The notes under the pieces: generated by a model
Databases searched by the model: none
What the model saw: only the letters and a program-made list of their open reading frames with translations
What the model was told of the DNA's origin: nothing
Shown here: positions 34,801-45,836 of the stretch, in pieces
Position numbering within the stretch: the stretch's first letter is position 1
How the letters are laid out: each line of letters begins with the position of its first letter
Assembly (NCBI GenBank): GCA_013400115.1
Contig: VXBP01005585.1
Span: 62,001 to 126,000, forward strand
From: Rhinopomastus cyanomelas
Lineage: Eukaryota > Chordata > Aves > Bucerotiformes > Rhinopomastidae
DNA: 64,000 bases
Direction of reading: 5' to 3'
Program-made: the position numbers and the translations under genes

Positions 34801-37800
34801 CAAAAGCCACACAGTGCTTGCAGCCAAAATCTGATGCAGATAGTCTCAGTCACCATTTGTGCCAACACTGCTGTTCAGAGTGAATGTTATTGGGGCTTTG
34901 CTCTCATGTATGAGCTCCTAAAGCACTTGGATCCCACTGATGCAGACACCAGGCACATTGAGGCTTAGAAAAATACTCTTTCAGAAGCATCTCCTGAGTC
35001 TCCTGTCAAATAGTTTGCTGCAGAAATGTTTCTGCAAACACACAGTGCTGAAGACACTGGGTTAACCTCCTCTGTCCTTCAAAAGCATAAGGGAGTTATT
35101 TTTATACACATTCTCCTAATACCTGGCCAAAATTGTTCATGTACCAAACCGAGCAGCATAAAAATTAAGGAATAGGATCCAAAACAAATTCCCAGCCGCT
35201 GAGTTTGTGCCCAGCCATGATCATCCAACTCATGACACCCTCCAGCTGGTTTGCACCTGCAGAGCTGGAACTGCACAGCACCTCTGGCTTGTCCCTCATC
35301 TGGCAGGGTGGGAGACCAGGGCTGCTGGTAGCCCTCAGGGCGTGTGTTTTCTAGACAGAGTTATTTCTTTGTTACACCTGTTGGGATCAGTTCCTCTCTG
35401 TGAGGGTGCTGAGGCCCTGGAACAAGTTGTCCAGGGAGGCTGGGGCTGCTCCATCATTCCTGGAAGTGTTGAAGGCCAGGTTGGATGGGGCTGTGGGCAA
35501 CCTGGTCTGGTGAGAGGTGTCACTGCTCATGGCAGAGGGTTGTGATGGGGTGATCCCTAAACACCCTTCCAACCCCAAAAAATCATTCTATGATGGTTCT
35601 ATGAAAATCGACCCCCTTTTAGAAGAACTGCAGAAAAATGAGAGACACTAAGAATCCCTGCACGTCAGGTAATACTTCCACTTCTTTAAACACTCCTGCA
35701 ACCTCAACAGAAAATTGATGGATGCTTGCATTTATATTCCCAACCTCTCCCTCTACTCAAAGAATAAGAGACACAGGAGGAATAAAATGTCCACCTATTC
35801 AACTTTCACATTCCTGTTGCACTTAACAGGTGACTTTTTTGCAGAGTGAACTCCCTTTTCTGCAGGTCCAGCAGCAATTATTAGAGAAACAGGGCAGGAC
35901 ACTGCACACACACTTCCTCCTCAGCAGTCCAGTGCAGGATAAACTGTCCTGTGCTCTGGCACAGGACGAAATTCTTCACAGAGTGGTCAAGCACTGGAAT
36001 GGGCTGCCCAGGGTGGTGGTTGAGTCATCATCCCTGGATGTGTTTAAGGATCGTTTGGATGAGGTGTTGAGGGATCTGGTTTAGAGGTGAACTTGTAGAG
36101 CAGGGTTGACAGTTGGACTCGATGATCCCAGGGGTCTTTTCCAACCTGAATGATTCTACGATTCTATGACTCAGTTTATGAGGTGATTAAAATTTGTCCC
36201 CAAAAATGTTTCAGGGTACCACTAGGTCCCACACATCTACATTGCCCGATAAATGTAAGCGCAGGCACAGCCCAACCGAGATGTTTGCAGACTTGTATCC
36301 TTGAACTCTTTTCCACAGGCAGAAGGCAAACACGCATTTTAAAATCTTACTTTAAGCACCAATTATTGAACTATCCAGGAGACCTGTCTCCAGAAGCAGG
36401 AGCCCAATGTTCTAGCAGTTGGGTTTATTTCAGAAAACTAAGCTGTGCCACATCCAAGAGGAGAGAACAACCTCCTATTTACATTTCCTCATGTGGACGG
36501 GAGTGAAGTGAGTTGGGTTCCTGATCTACCAGCAGCTCAAGGCAGGAGTTCAAACAGTGGGGCAATAGTTGAGTCAGCTCAAAGGTTAAATCTAATCAAG
36601 TTCATTGTGAGTGAGAGAAGTTGCAAAACTGCAAATAATGAACTCCACAGAATAGCAGGAAAGTGGAGGAACTCCTCTCCCCTAGTTGAGGATTAGACCG
36701 ATAATTTTTAATTAATTTGCAATTCCCCAGATCCTTTCCTGTCAAATCTCAGCACCACCTCCCACTTTGGGTTTATATGTTTCTTTCCTAAACAGCATGC
36801 ACTTGGCTTTGCCCTTTTCAGATGAATTTGAATTTAATCCCATTGTCCACAGAAGTCACAGGGCTTCCCCCACTCCACCTTCTACTCTCCCATGGAAGCT
36901 ATCCTGGAAAAAACTGAACAAACTCAGGCCAGGAACTGGCTCCTGCTGAGCTCCACCTGTCCCACCTCCTCAGTTTGACACCCTCTGTCCTGGGACATCC
37001 TCTCCTGAGGTCTCCAGCCCGTTCCCTACGGTAAATCTCGCAAAGGCCTTCCTGACATAATCTAAACATCATTTAGCTGTTTCCTGCCTTAGCCCCCTGT
37101 CCTCTCACAATGTAAAATGTAATCTGGCTAAGATGCTGATCACATTTTCTTTGCAAGAAGATGAAGCAAATATGATGTTTCAAGCTTATCTCCTCTGTTC
37201 TTTGCTCTCCTTCTGGTTAACAGATTTGCCTATTCCTTCATTGTCTTGTTAAACATTTCTTACTGTTTCTATCCATCCTCCTTATTAGTTGAGAACCATT
37301 TTGCATCTCGGCCTTTCTGATGTCACCACAAGCTTGTGCTGCTTCTTTGTGACTGTTCCCAGGTATCTGGCTCAGCTTCCACTCTCTGTGTGACTCTTCT
37401 TGAATGTCAAGTTATAAAAATGCTCCTGATTCAACCAACACACTTCTTTCATTTGCATGGCGATCGTAAGGAGAGCTGCACATTCTCTTTGGACAAGTGA
37501 CCCTACAAATCCCTCCTCATGTGTAAAAAACTGAAGGAGTTTCAAACCTGAAGCTGATGAATGGCAGCGACTTGCCAGCCTACACTGTATTTCTTGCTCA
37601 AGTGGAGCTTTCGGATTTCTAGACAGGTGTGAGTTAAAATTCATGGGTTCCATTAAACAGGAACAGCTGGAGAGCTGTTTGCTCCTCTTTATCAAGAGGA
37701 AGTGATCAGAAACACTCCACTGACTGAAGCCATCTCCAGGGACAAAGGCAGAGTGGCAGGCTGCTAAGTATTTACTTTCAAAGCTGTTGCAAAATGATCT

Positions 37801-40800
37801 CCATCCAGCTGAATAATTCCTACTGTTTGCTAATTAAAATCCAAAGCTCTAATCCACTCACTGGTTTTGCCTTCAGGTCGGTTTAAGAAGTGATGGTTAA
37901 AGAACTGCCCCATTTTTCAGAACGGCCACATCCACAGCAGCTGACTTCTCACTCAAAGGCACAAGAGTCTCCCCACATCACAAAAGCCCTGGCATTACTC
38001 ACATCTCGTCATCTCATCATTTTCTTTGCAAATGGTCTGCTTCAGCTGCTCGATCCTCATCTTGCAAGACATTATTTTCCATCTCTGAAAGAAACCCCAC
38101 CAAACCCAAACATTTAGCAACTGCAGGGCACAACCAACTTCAAACACTCTGACTAATGATTAACAACTAAGCCAGCAGCTTTAGAGCAGAATGATCTCAG
38201 TTGAATCAGAGCAGAGTATTTCACAAACTGCTCTGTGTGCAGAGAAATGCCCCAAACTCGATGCTTAGTGCAGAGTCAGTGAGTAGAGTTCCATTATCGA
38301 GGAAATATCTAGCAAGAAATGGAAAATACTGATGGTTTGAAGTTCTCTGCTCACAGAGCCCCTTTCAGTTTTGCTTACAACAGGCTTCCAGAAAGCAACA
38401 CAAGGCCCTCAAGGTAAACTGTCACTTTAAACTCTGAGATCTAGGGATGCAGGGAGTTTAAAAATCTGTGGAGCACTTGGAGCAACTCACCAGCTGATCA
38501 GTTATCTCCTTCCCTTCCATGGCCTTCAGGACACTGGGGATAAAAAAAACACAATTGGAAGTTTCATGACTGTCTGGCCTTGTTCTGTCTCCATCAACAA
38601 CACTAGAGACATTGCTTTTGTCTTTCTGAGAGATCTTAGAGTGCATTTCCATGCAATAAACCCAACTTACTGTTTCTGGAATTCTCTCTGTTTGGTTTTA
38701 AGATGCATCAGCCTTTCTTTCTTGTCTGAAAACCTGGAAGAGATGAAATGGTTTTCTTGATGTTTTGCACAACATGGGCATCGCAGATGCTCTGAACAGA
38801 TGAAAAGATTGAAGCTTGTAGGAGTCTCCAAACCTCAACTATCCATCTTAATCTCAGGAACTAACAGCCAAACATGTGGAACTCAGGTGGAATTCTAGAG
38901 CAGGTGTCTCGCAAGAATTGCAACAGAACCCCTAGGCCAAGGAAACACCTGCTTGTTGTATTGTTGAACTTGTGTGCAAATGACTTGCCATTTCTAGATG
39001 ATGTGCAGCTCAGCAATACTGAAAGGAAGAAAACTAGACAGTAATTCTAAAAGCCTTTAGCCACTGGAGGAATTAGGCACTATGGTGAATCTGAACTGTG
39101 TTATTTCATAGGCTGCGATGGGATTAGCTGAGTCCACACTGCAACTGAGAGAAGCTGGTTTTTATTTGCTGTCTGTCATGTTTTCTGCCTCTGTATGTAG
39201 AAGTGTCTCACAGTTCACTCATTAGTGCAACCAAAAAGGACAGAGCTCTATCAAGGTTTAACAACCAAATCTTTCTCGTATCAGTTACGGCAATCACAGA
39301 ATCCCTGAATGACCCAAACTTCTGCTTGAGTCCAGCTTCACCAGATGTCTGAGGAACAAGAACCACAAAGATCTGATCAGAGAAGGATTTTTTTAGAATT
39401 CATCATCTCGTGTTTCCATCCTCTGAATATGCAGCAGCTACATTCTGCATCTCCCTGCGTTCCACGATGTTCTGAGAAATACATCTGAAGAAAACAGCAC
39501 ACGAATGAGAAATCACACCGAGCCGCGAAGTGACAAAGCAAACACCACGAGACAGCCAGGAGCTTTAGGTGGCATCAAGAAAACTAGCAAATGTGCTTTG
39601 TCTTCTGCCAGCACATGGCTTCCCAATTTCCTTTGTGCTTCTCACGTTACAGCACCTTCCTGATCCATCTGCTACGAGTGTGTGCTGGGTTAAGTCCCAA
39701 GATGTTGTAATATTGCTATCAAGAAAAACTTCTTCCTAGAAAGAGTGGGGAGGCCTTGACACAGGCTGCCCAGGGAGAGGGTAGAGGCACCGCTCCTGGA
39801 AGGGTTCAACAAACAGACAGACAGTGTTTTGGGAGATGGGTTACTGGTTGGGGGTTTTAGGGCAGACGGCTGAACTTGATGATCTTGAAGGTCTTTTCCA
39901 ACCTTGATGATTCTGTGATTATAAGTCTGTGTGTGGAAAAACAGTTCAGACTCCCCTCGGAATATGCAGAATTGACAGTTTTATCCTAACAGAAGTCTAA
40001 TACTTCATGTAGAACCCATTGAGTCATTTGTTTCTGGGGTGTCTAAGCTTTTCTTAGAAGGAAGTATATGCAGCAAGCCTTGATGAGATGGCATCTTGTG
40101 CCTCTCTCTGCTTGCTCAGCTCTGGAAGTTTGATCTCAGTTAAAACTTTAACTGGCTCCATTTCTTTCCTTGTTGTCCTGAAGTCTGGAAGCCTGCTGGT
40201 TGACTAACATGGGGTACACAGAGCATGTAATCACCCTCCCAGATGACATCAGCACTAAACCAACAACCAAACTACTGGCTGCTGCCTTTGTAGCTAACCA
40301 AAAAGATCTGTTTTCCTACCAAAACAAAGCAAACCCCAACTGGGTGCTTGGCATAAAAGCCAGAGGCCATGCATGAGCTGGAGGAATGTGGTGCAACTGG
40401 AGGCCAGACGCTCAGTGCAGCAGGTTCACTGGTCCTACATGTCCTCACCCCAGCAGTCTTCATGGAAATTACAGAAGTGCCATATGCCAGGTTGCTGTTT
40501 ACCACAGGGTGACACACTCACCCCCACACCTACTGTACCCCTGACCTTTGGCTGTGACCAAAAATAATTTGGCCCAGAAACACACCACTCGGCACTCAGA
40601 CAGGCAGGGAGAGCTGGCATAGCTTGGCCAGGCTTGTTTTTAAGGCTGGATTAATGGGCATAGAGTCTGACTAAATGCAATTAGCCAAATGATGTCCATC
40701 ACATCAGCAAAATCAGCAAGATCTGTTAAGAATCTGGGACTAAATTAAGTTCTGACTGGGGAGGGAAGAGAGAAATATTTGTGAAAAGGCTGTAAAACTT

Positions 40801-43800
40801 ACAGCTCACCACGCACTTCTGCATCAGTGTCAAACAGCTCCTACAAACTTCTTGAGCAGGTTTCTGCCAAGCAAACATTTCCATTTCTTTATATAGCCCT
40901 AATTTTAATTGCATCGCATCGGGTAACTAGTTTTCCTCTCTCTATATATCTGCAGCCTTTTCAATTTGGCAAAGAAACAAAACTTTGGGTGAACTATTAC
41001 AGGAACTATTAAATGTAAACTGAGAGAAGGAGATCACTCAACATCTCCATGCCTCCCTTTCCTCAAGTGTTATCAGATTAAGCTGAGATTTGCTACGGTT
41101 ACCTGGCTTATCTCCACAGGTAAGATCTGAGGCAGAAACTCCTCCCTGTGAGGGTGATAAGGCACCAGAACAGGTTGTTCAGGTAACTTTCATGCCTGCA
41201 AGTGTTCAAGGCCAGGTTGGCTAGGACTCTGGGCAACCTGGTTTGGTGACAGGTGTCCCTGGTTTGGTGAGAGGCTGCGACTGCGTGAGCTCTGAGGTCT
41301 CTTCCAATCCAAACTGGCCTGTGACTTCAACTGTAGAAGAAGCTCAGCCTGGAGAAGTGCTTCAGAGGGAAAAGACAACAGTTTCTTGTAGCAGTGCCAC
41401 TCCTTCAAGTCCCATCACCATCCAACTCTGTTCAGCAAGAGACCCTCGCCCATTGGGCTGGTAAGAAACAGGGGAATAGAAGTCTCTCCCTGCCCCAGCT
41501 GGCATCAAGCAAGTCCCAGCTCACTCACATGCCACAAACACAATCCCATACCTTCCTAGGCTCAATTCCTCTGAACTACTCAGAGCAACAGGGCAGAAGT
41601 CAGAGGTCTCTAAACCTAAACCATTCTGTGATTCTATGTTCATAATTAGAGAGAAGTAACCACAATGGAGAACTTCCTGATCCACAGGAGCTGACTAATG
41701 CTGAAGGAGTTGAGAATAGCAACAGCCCCATCCAATAGGCTCCAGTATAATAAAAACTAAAGCAGAAAGTCACCATCCCTAATCATAACCCACAGCTCAG
41801 AAAAGTCAGTCAGACTTTAACATCACAATTATATTGTCTTTGGCTTTTGCCATCCGCAGATACATGGAGCAGAGCAGTTCAGAGGGCTGTGAAATACACT
41901 CAGAATTTATGGATATGACAGGCTGGAGTAAACTCCTGGGAGCAAGAAGAGTCTCTGGGCTGAAATCAGCATCCAGATTCCAGCTTAGCTCTTCAATACA
42001 CAACCCACTACTAACGAAAAGAGGAATGTCAGCAATTATTTTACTGGAGGACTTCCGGACTACTCATCCTTAATTGTAGCTATGCTTCAGTAATTAAATA
42101 TAACAGCTCCTCAGTCTCTCCCCCTCAAGGATACGGGGTGTGATTTTTGCCAGACACATGAATGACTTCAGTCTTGCTGTGGGTTTTCTATAAAAGTTAG
42201 CACTTAATGTCCATGAAAAGAAAACGAAATAACTTTTACTGTTAGAACATGAAATAATTTCTCTTTTTATGAAGAACAATTACAATAAAATTCTAAACAT
42301 AAAACACAGGTAGATGCAAGGAATAACACCGGCTTCCTTTACTCTTCATGAGCGAAAGAACAACCCTTTCCCCAATCCATAACCCTTCAAAAAGACAGAT
42401 GGGAGGCTCAAGTGACCCTGAGCCACTTCCACATTCTGAATTTCTCACAGCATGCCGATAACCGAGTGACACAGCAAAGCCCTTGCCGTGACCCTGCCGG
42501 CCTCCTTCAGCACCCACCATGGCGCTGCTCTAAAATTAACCCAGGTACTACTAGAAGGCATAAAATAAACAAATAAATTAACCATGTCAGTGAGCACAAC
42601 CCCAGCTCCAACCAGTAAACTGCACTTGCCCCTGCGTGACTTTGCATGACCACCAGTGAAGAAGTCACTCCCTCTCCCTCTTCACAAGACATTCATAGAC
42701 ACCCACTCGTTGCTTACAAAATCTGACCTCTGAAGTGACCTGCTCTCTATCAGCCATTCTGGGTATTAATTAGCAAATACAGACAAAACACTTTAAGACA
42801 TTTTTTAAATATCAGTAATTCCATCCTCTTCAAAGGAACAAAATGAAACCCAAGTTTTACAGGGCTCTATCCCATCAAGTATTCCTGTTGCTTTTGGCTT
42901 TCACATTATGTTATTCACAGTCGTTATTCATTAATATGGATTTGCTGCTCCCAATGCACTAGGGCTAGGGAAAGGTTTGAGCAGCAGGAGAGCAGAGCCT
43001 GGGCAAGCTGAGTGCATAAGGAGGTCATCCAGAACGGAGTTCTAGGAGAGTAGGACAGCAATTACCCCTGATGATGGAACCTTGCTGTCCAGACAGATAG
43101 GTGGGAGGAAGTAAAAAATTAAATAGAAAGAAAATAAAACAAAAAATAAGATACTTCCTTCCTGCAGTGAAGAACTGCAGCATAAACAGACAGACTGTTT
43201 TCTAGCCACAGTCAAATGGGGTGTTACAGTATCTTAGGAGGATGCAGTGAAAACCACCAGACAGCAAAACTGACCTTGTCTCACATCTGACAATCTGAGG
43301 AAGACAAAAAGGTGGGTTTTTTTCCCCGCCAACAAGCTGTTACTTCAGGTACTTTGCTAGCGTTGCATCTTTACAGTTTCATAAAGAAACTTCTCAAACC
43401 CTGGTTGATACAGAACAGCAGCTGTTCCACCACAGCCAAGGCTATAGCTAGATTTCTACTGTTAAACCTGATGTTTAGCCAACGTCTTGAGGCTACAAAA
43501 GGGGCAAGGAAAAAAAAGAATCACAGAATCGTCACGGCTGGAAAGGACCTCCAGGATCATCAACTCCAGCTCTCATCCCAACAACTCCCTAACCACCATG
43601 GCCCCAAGTGCTCTAGCTACTCAGTTTTTAAACCCCTTCACGAATGGGGACTCCACCACCTTCCTGGGCAGCCTGTTCCAGTGCCCAACCACTCTCTCCA
43701 GAAAGAACTTCTTCCTAAGATCCAATCTAAACCTCCCCTGGTGCAACTTGAGGCCATTTTCTCTCATCCCATTGTTAGTAATTTTGGAGACCAGTACCAG

Positions 43801-45741
43801 ACTTGCTACAACCTCCTAAAAAAAGGTAGCTGTAAAGAGCATTAGCCTCCTCTCAGCCTCCTCTTCTCTAGATTAAATAACCCCAGTCCCCCTCAGCCGC
43901 TCTTCACAGGGCATGTTTTCCAGCCTTTTCCCCAGCTTTGTTGTTCTTTTCTGGCCCTGCTCCAGCATCTCAATGTCCTTCTTATCTGTGGTGCCTAAAA
44001 CTGGATCCAATACTCAAAGTGTAGTCTCATGAGTGCAGAGTACAGGGACACCATCACCTCCCTACTCCTGCAGGTCACACTGTTTCTGATCCAGGCCAGG
44101 ATGCTGTTGGCCTTCTTGGTCACCCTACTGGCTCTTTTTCAGCTGGCTGCCAATCAACACCCTCAGGTCCTTTTCCACCAGGAAATAATCAGGTCGATGT
44201 TTCCAAATCCAAGTCCAATTTTTTCATGGGAGCTGCAGATAACCCTTAGCAGTCTCACACAAACACTGTGCCCACTCCCACAGAATAAGACATCGCGGCA
44301 CCCTCGACTGCTGTTGCAGAAGGCAACCGGGCACTGGAACAGGCTTCCCAGGGAGATGGTGGAGTCACTGCCCCGAAGATGTTTAAAAAATGAGTAGCTA
44401 GAGCACCTGAGGCCATGGTTAGGGGTTAGGGAGATGTTGGGATGAGGACTGGACTTGATGATCCTGGAGCTCCTTTCCAGCCCTGATAATTCTACAGGTT
44501 TGAAGAAACTTTGTTGCAAGGACCCAACCACATCACACACTGCTGCTGCTCACCACCTTCCTAAGATAGTTTAAGAAATCACAACCAACACTGCTAACAA
44601 AGCTACAAATGAAGGACTAAGAATGCAGCATCAGCCAAAATAATTGGGAGCTATTCTGGAGCCAGCGCTGGGCAGACTTTTGAAGAATCCAGGCTGGACG
44701 TGCTGCAAGCAGCAGCCATGGAGAGGTGAGCAGCATTTGAGTCACATAACAAGGATATTTACTTATTGATGTAATTTTCATTCAGCTGCCTGTGGAGCCA
44801 GGGCTTTGCAAAGGAGCAGGAAGGTGCTGATGAGAGGAGCATTTTTTGTTGTTTTAAAGGGAGACTCATGGTCAGCACTATCCATGGTGGAGGGAAGCTG
44901 GAACTAGCTGATCTCTTAAGATCACTTCCAACCCAAACCTGCCTATGATTCTATGATAGATCATAGATGGAAAAAAAGTATCATTTTCTTGCACATCTTC
45001 CTAACTTAATGATTTATTAGACTTGAATGGGTGCTGCTGGAAATGTGTGTCACATACTCTGCTGCACAGCTCTCTTTCTGTCCTGAACTGTCTGGAGCTT
45101 CTTATCTGCTACCCCAACACAGGCACACCTGGGCTAAGTCAAAGGTATGTAATTATTATTAACTAATTTTTATTAATTTTATTATTGGTTTTTATTAACG
45201 TGCTGTGAAAGCTGCTCTTCCTGCCAGACCAGGGCAGCCCCCCCCAACCTCGCAGCGAGCAGCCTCTCAGTGGGCTCGGCCGCAGTAGGACCATAAATCC
45301 ACACCTCACCCAGAGCCCCCCACTCCCCATTTCCCCCCGGGGCGGCAGGAAACGGGATCTAACACCCCCCCCACACCCCACCCCCAGGCCGGGGCGGGGG
45401 TTGTTGTATAGGACAAATAGAGACGCAGGCAGAGAAACCCTCCCCACTCCCTTGCCCCGGGTAGCAGGGCAAAGGGTGAGCGGCCCGTTCCCCACACCCA
45501 CATATCGGCGCCTCCGGTACCTCTCGGAGTCGCGACCGTCAAAGAAGACGAAGTCCCCGCTCTGGACGCACTTGGCACAGGTGAGGCGGCGTCGGGTGGT
45601 GTTACAGAGAGGGCACCGCTCCACCGCCACGTACAAACCCTCCGCGTCCTCCTCGGCGCCTCGCAGGGGCCCGGTGGCCCCATCGCTGCTGCCTCCTCCC
45701 TGCCCGCCGGGCTGCGGGCGGCCGCCGCTGGGAGCCGCCAT
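28538..45741 (-). CDS. ATG14: ATG14 (Barkor/ATG14L), autophagy-specific subunit of PI3-kinase complex I, 10 coding exons
   Basis: Coding exons in transcript order: 45521-45741, 38671-38733, 38491-38533, 38003-38084, 33867-34104, 32956-33185, 32389-32506, 31394-31484, 31208-31293, 28538-28844. They sum to 1479 nt and 492 residues, the human length, and every splice phase closes. ATG14 directs the BECN1-VPS34-VPS15 complex to ER sites of autophagosome formation, and later helps autophagosome-lysosome fusion through STX17. Visible: the N-terminal cysteine pairs C43/C46 and C55/C58 ([16 protein letters not shown]); a coiled coil from about 75 to 180 in exons 2-5; a conserved middle ([13 protein letters not shown]); the LC3-interacting WENL at 435-438; and the C-terminal BATS membrane-binding tail ending [13 protein letters not shown]. 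No disruption is seen. Introns hold many CR1 copies, nearly all antisense. Confidence 0.97.
29325..29440 (+). mobile_element. CR1 fragment in ATG14 intron 9
   Basis: CACTGGCACAGGTTGCCTAG, GGAGTCTCCACTGGAGACAC; antisense to ATG14; lacks the 3' end. Confidence 0.7.
29786..29910 (-). mobile_element. Ancient CR1-like relic in ATG14 intron 9
   Basis: GGTTTAAGGCCAGAAGGGAC followed by ATTAGATCATCCTGAG and TAATGAAGGCCATTAGGTT. This resembles the CR1 3' ends common in turtles and crocodilians rather than the younger avian subfamilies around it. Confidence 0.55.
31208..31293 (-). CDS. ATG14: ATG14 coding exon 9
   Basis: 86 nt encoding [20 protein letters not shown] through ENLG. The acceptor is CCTACGGCAG|CATGTG and the donor GGGCAG|GTAAGA. 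The reading frame on this strand is short, so it is easily missed. Confidence 0.94.
31394..31484 (-). CDS. ATG14: ATG14 coding exon 8
   Basis: 91 nt encoding [13 protein letters not shown] through [11 protein letters not shown]. The acceptor is GTGTTTCAACAG|CGAATT and the donor TCGCAG|GTAGGG, phase 0. Confidence 0.94.
31940..32335 (+). mobile_element. CR1 3' end in ATG14 intron 7
   Basis: GAGGGAACTGGGCCTGTTTA to AACAATTCTATGATTTC. It ends about 55 bp from exon 7 and is antisense to ATG14. Confidence 0.9.
32389..32506 (-). CDS. ATG14: ATG14 coding exon 7 with a GC donor
   Basis: 118 nt encoding residues about 293-332 ([25 protein letters not shown]). The acceptor is CTTTCTTCTAG|ATATGG. The donor reads AACAG|GCAAGT, a classical GC-AG intron. 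No GT donor keeps both the protein alignment and the phase to exon 8. Confidence 0.94.
32956..33185 (-). CDS. ATG14: ATG14 coding exon 6
   Basis: 230 nt encoding residues about 216-293, including [14 protein letters not shown] and the strongly conserved [18 protein letters not shown]. The acceptor is GGTTCTGCAG|AGACCC and the donor GACCAG|GTAAGA. Confidence 0.96.
33385..33712 (+). mobile_element. CR1 3' end in ATG14 intron 5
   Basis: TTTACAACTACCTAAAAGGA to GATGATTCTGTGATTCTT; same subfamily as 31940, 39715 and 44320; antisense to ATG14. Confidence 0.92.
33867..34104 (-). CDS. ATG14: ATG14 coding exon 5
   Basis: 238 nt encoding residues about 137-216, the rest of the coiled coil ([26 protein letters not shown]) and the conserved [16 protein letters not shown]. 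The acceptor is GTTTTCACAG|ACACAG and the donor ATGAG|GTACAG. A CR1 copy begins 91 bp upstream of the acceptor, and the frame runs open from it into the exon. Confidence 0.95.
34196..34553 (+). mobile_element. CR1 with internal deletion in ATG14 intron 4
   Basis: CTGCAGTACTGCATCCAGTT to CCAACCCTGGCCATTCTGTG. A jump at about 34335 removes the middle of the element. It starts 91 bp upstream of the exon 5 acceptor. Confidence 0.9.
35388..35605 (+). mobile_element. CR1 3' end in ATG14 intron 4
   Basis: GTGAGGGTGCTGAGGCCCTG to TCATTCTATGATGGTTCTAT; antisense to ATG14. Confidence 0.92.
35960..36171 (+). mobile_element. CR1 3' end in ATG14 intron 4
   Basis: GAGTGGTCAAGCACTGGAAT to GATTCTACGATTCTATGA, with a good tail repeat; a subfamily distinct from 35388. 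Confidence 0.92.
38003..38084 (-). CDS. ATG14: ATG14 coding exon 4
   Basis: 82 nt encoding [18 protein letters not shown] and following residues to EMTR, still coiled coil. The acceptor is TTTCTTTCAG|AGATGG and the donor GAGAT|GTGAGT. Confidence 0.92.
38491..38533 (-). CDS. ATG14: ATG14 coding exon 3
   Basis: 43 nt encoding [15 protein letters not shown]. The acceptor is ATCCCCAG|TGTC and the donor CTG|GTGAGT, phase 0. It lies only 137 bp after exon 2. Confidence 0.92.
38671..38733 (-). CDS. ATG14: ATG14 coding exon 2
   Basis: 63 nt encoding [20 protein letters not shown], the start of the coiled coil. The acceptor is CTCTTCCAG|GTTTTC and the donor CA|GTAAGTT. It is too short for ORF-based detection and was placed by similarity and phase. 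Confidence 0.92.
39715..39925 (+). mobile_element. CR1 3' end in ATG14 intron 1
   Basis: AACTTCTTCCTAGAAAGAGT to TTGATGATTCTGTGATTAT; antisense to ATG14. Confidence 0.9.
41119..41330 (+). mobile_element. CR1 3' end in ATG14 intron 1
   Basis: AAGATCTGAGGCAGAAACTC to CCAATCCAAACTGGCCTGTG. A short internal duplication (TGTCCCTGGTTTGGTGA region, 41238-41275) is present. Confidence 0.88.
41603..41640 (+). mobile_element. CR1 tail stub
   Basis: AGGTCTCTAAACCTAAACCA then TTCTGTGATTCTATG; tail only. Confidence 0.55.
43517..44185 (-). mobile_element. CR1 copy in sense with ATG14 intron 1
   Basis: AGAATCACAGAATCGTCACG, GGAAAGGACCTCCAGGATCA to GATGCTGTTGGCCTTCTTGG. One of the few copies in the ATG14 transcript orientation. 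The 177-codon plus-strand frame across it is a shadow. Confidence 0.92.
44320..44500 (+). mobile_element. CR1 3' end, inverted relative to its neighbour
   Basis: ACCGGGCACTGGAACAGGCT to CCAGCCCTGATAATTCTAC; same subfamily as 43517-44185 in the opposite orientation, 135 bp apart, so a hairpin could form in RNA. Confidence 0.9.
44875..44965 (+). mobile_element. CR1 3' tail in ATG14 intron 1
   Basis: GGAACTAGCTGATCTCTTAA to GCCTATGATTCTATGATAGA. Confidence 0.8.
45521..45741 (-). CDS. ATG14: ATG14 coding exon 1
   Basis: Residues 1-73, with a glycine-rich start and then the conserved [13 protein letters not shown] and both CxxC pairs. The donor is GAGAG|GTACCG. ATG 45741 is chosen because MAAPSGG matches the family start and has A at -3 and G at +4. 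The frame stays open upstream through two more ATGs (45795, 45870). Confidence 0.93.
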
Positions 45742-45762
45742 GATGGGCGCCGCGCGCCGCTG

Positions 45763-45770
45763 GTCACGTG
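45763..45770 (-). promoter_or_regulatory. CLEAR/TFEB-like E-box of ATG14
   Basis: CACGTGAC on the minus strand, matching the core and one flank of the CLEAR consensus (GTCACGTGAC). It lies 22 nt upstream of the start codon. TFEB-family factors drive autophagy and lysosome genes through such sites; use here is inferred. The E-box itself is 45765-45770. Confidence 0.5.
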
Positions 45771-45826
45771 GGACTTTGTTTTCGGCCCGGGGCATTGTGG
45801 GAAGCGGCGCTAGGGAAGGCGGAGGA

Positions 45827-45836
45827 TAAATATATA
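45827..45836 (-). promoter_or_regulatory. TATA-like element of ATG14
   Basis: TATATATTTA on the minus strand, about 90 nt before the ATG14 start codon. It is unusual to see a clear TATA element within a CpG-rich housekeeping promoter. Confidence 0.5.

Noticed and set aside
43312..43845. 177-codon frame on the plus strand
   Set aside because: Antisense reading of the CR1 at 43517-44185.
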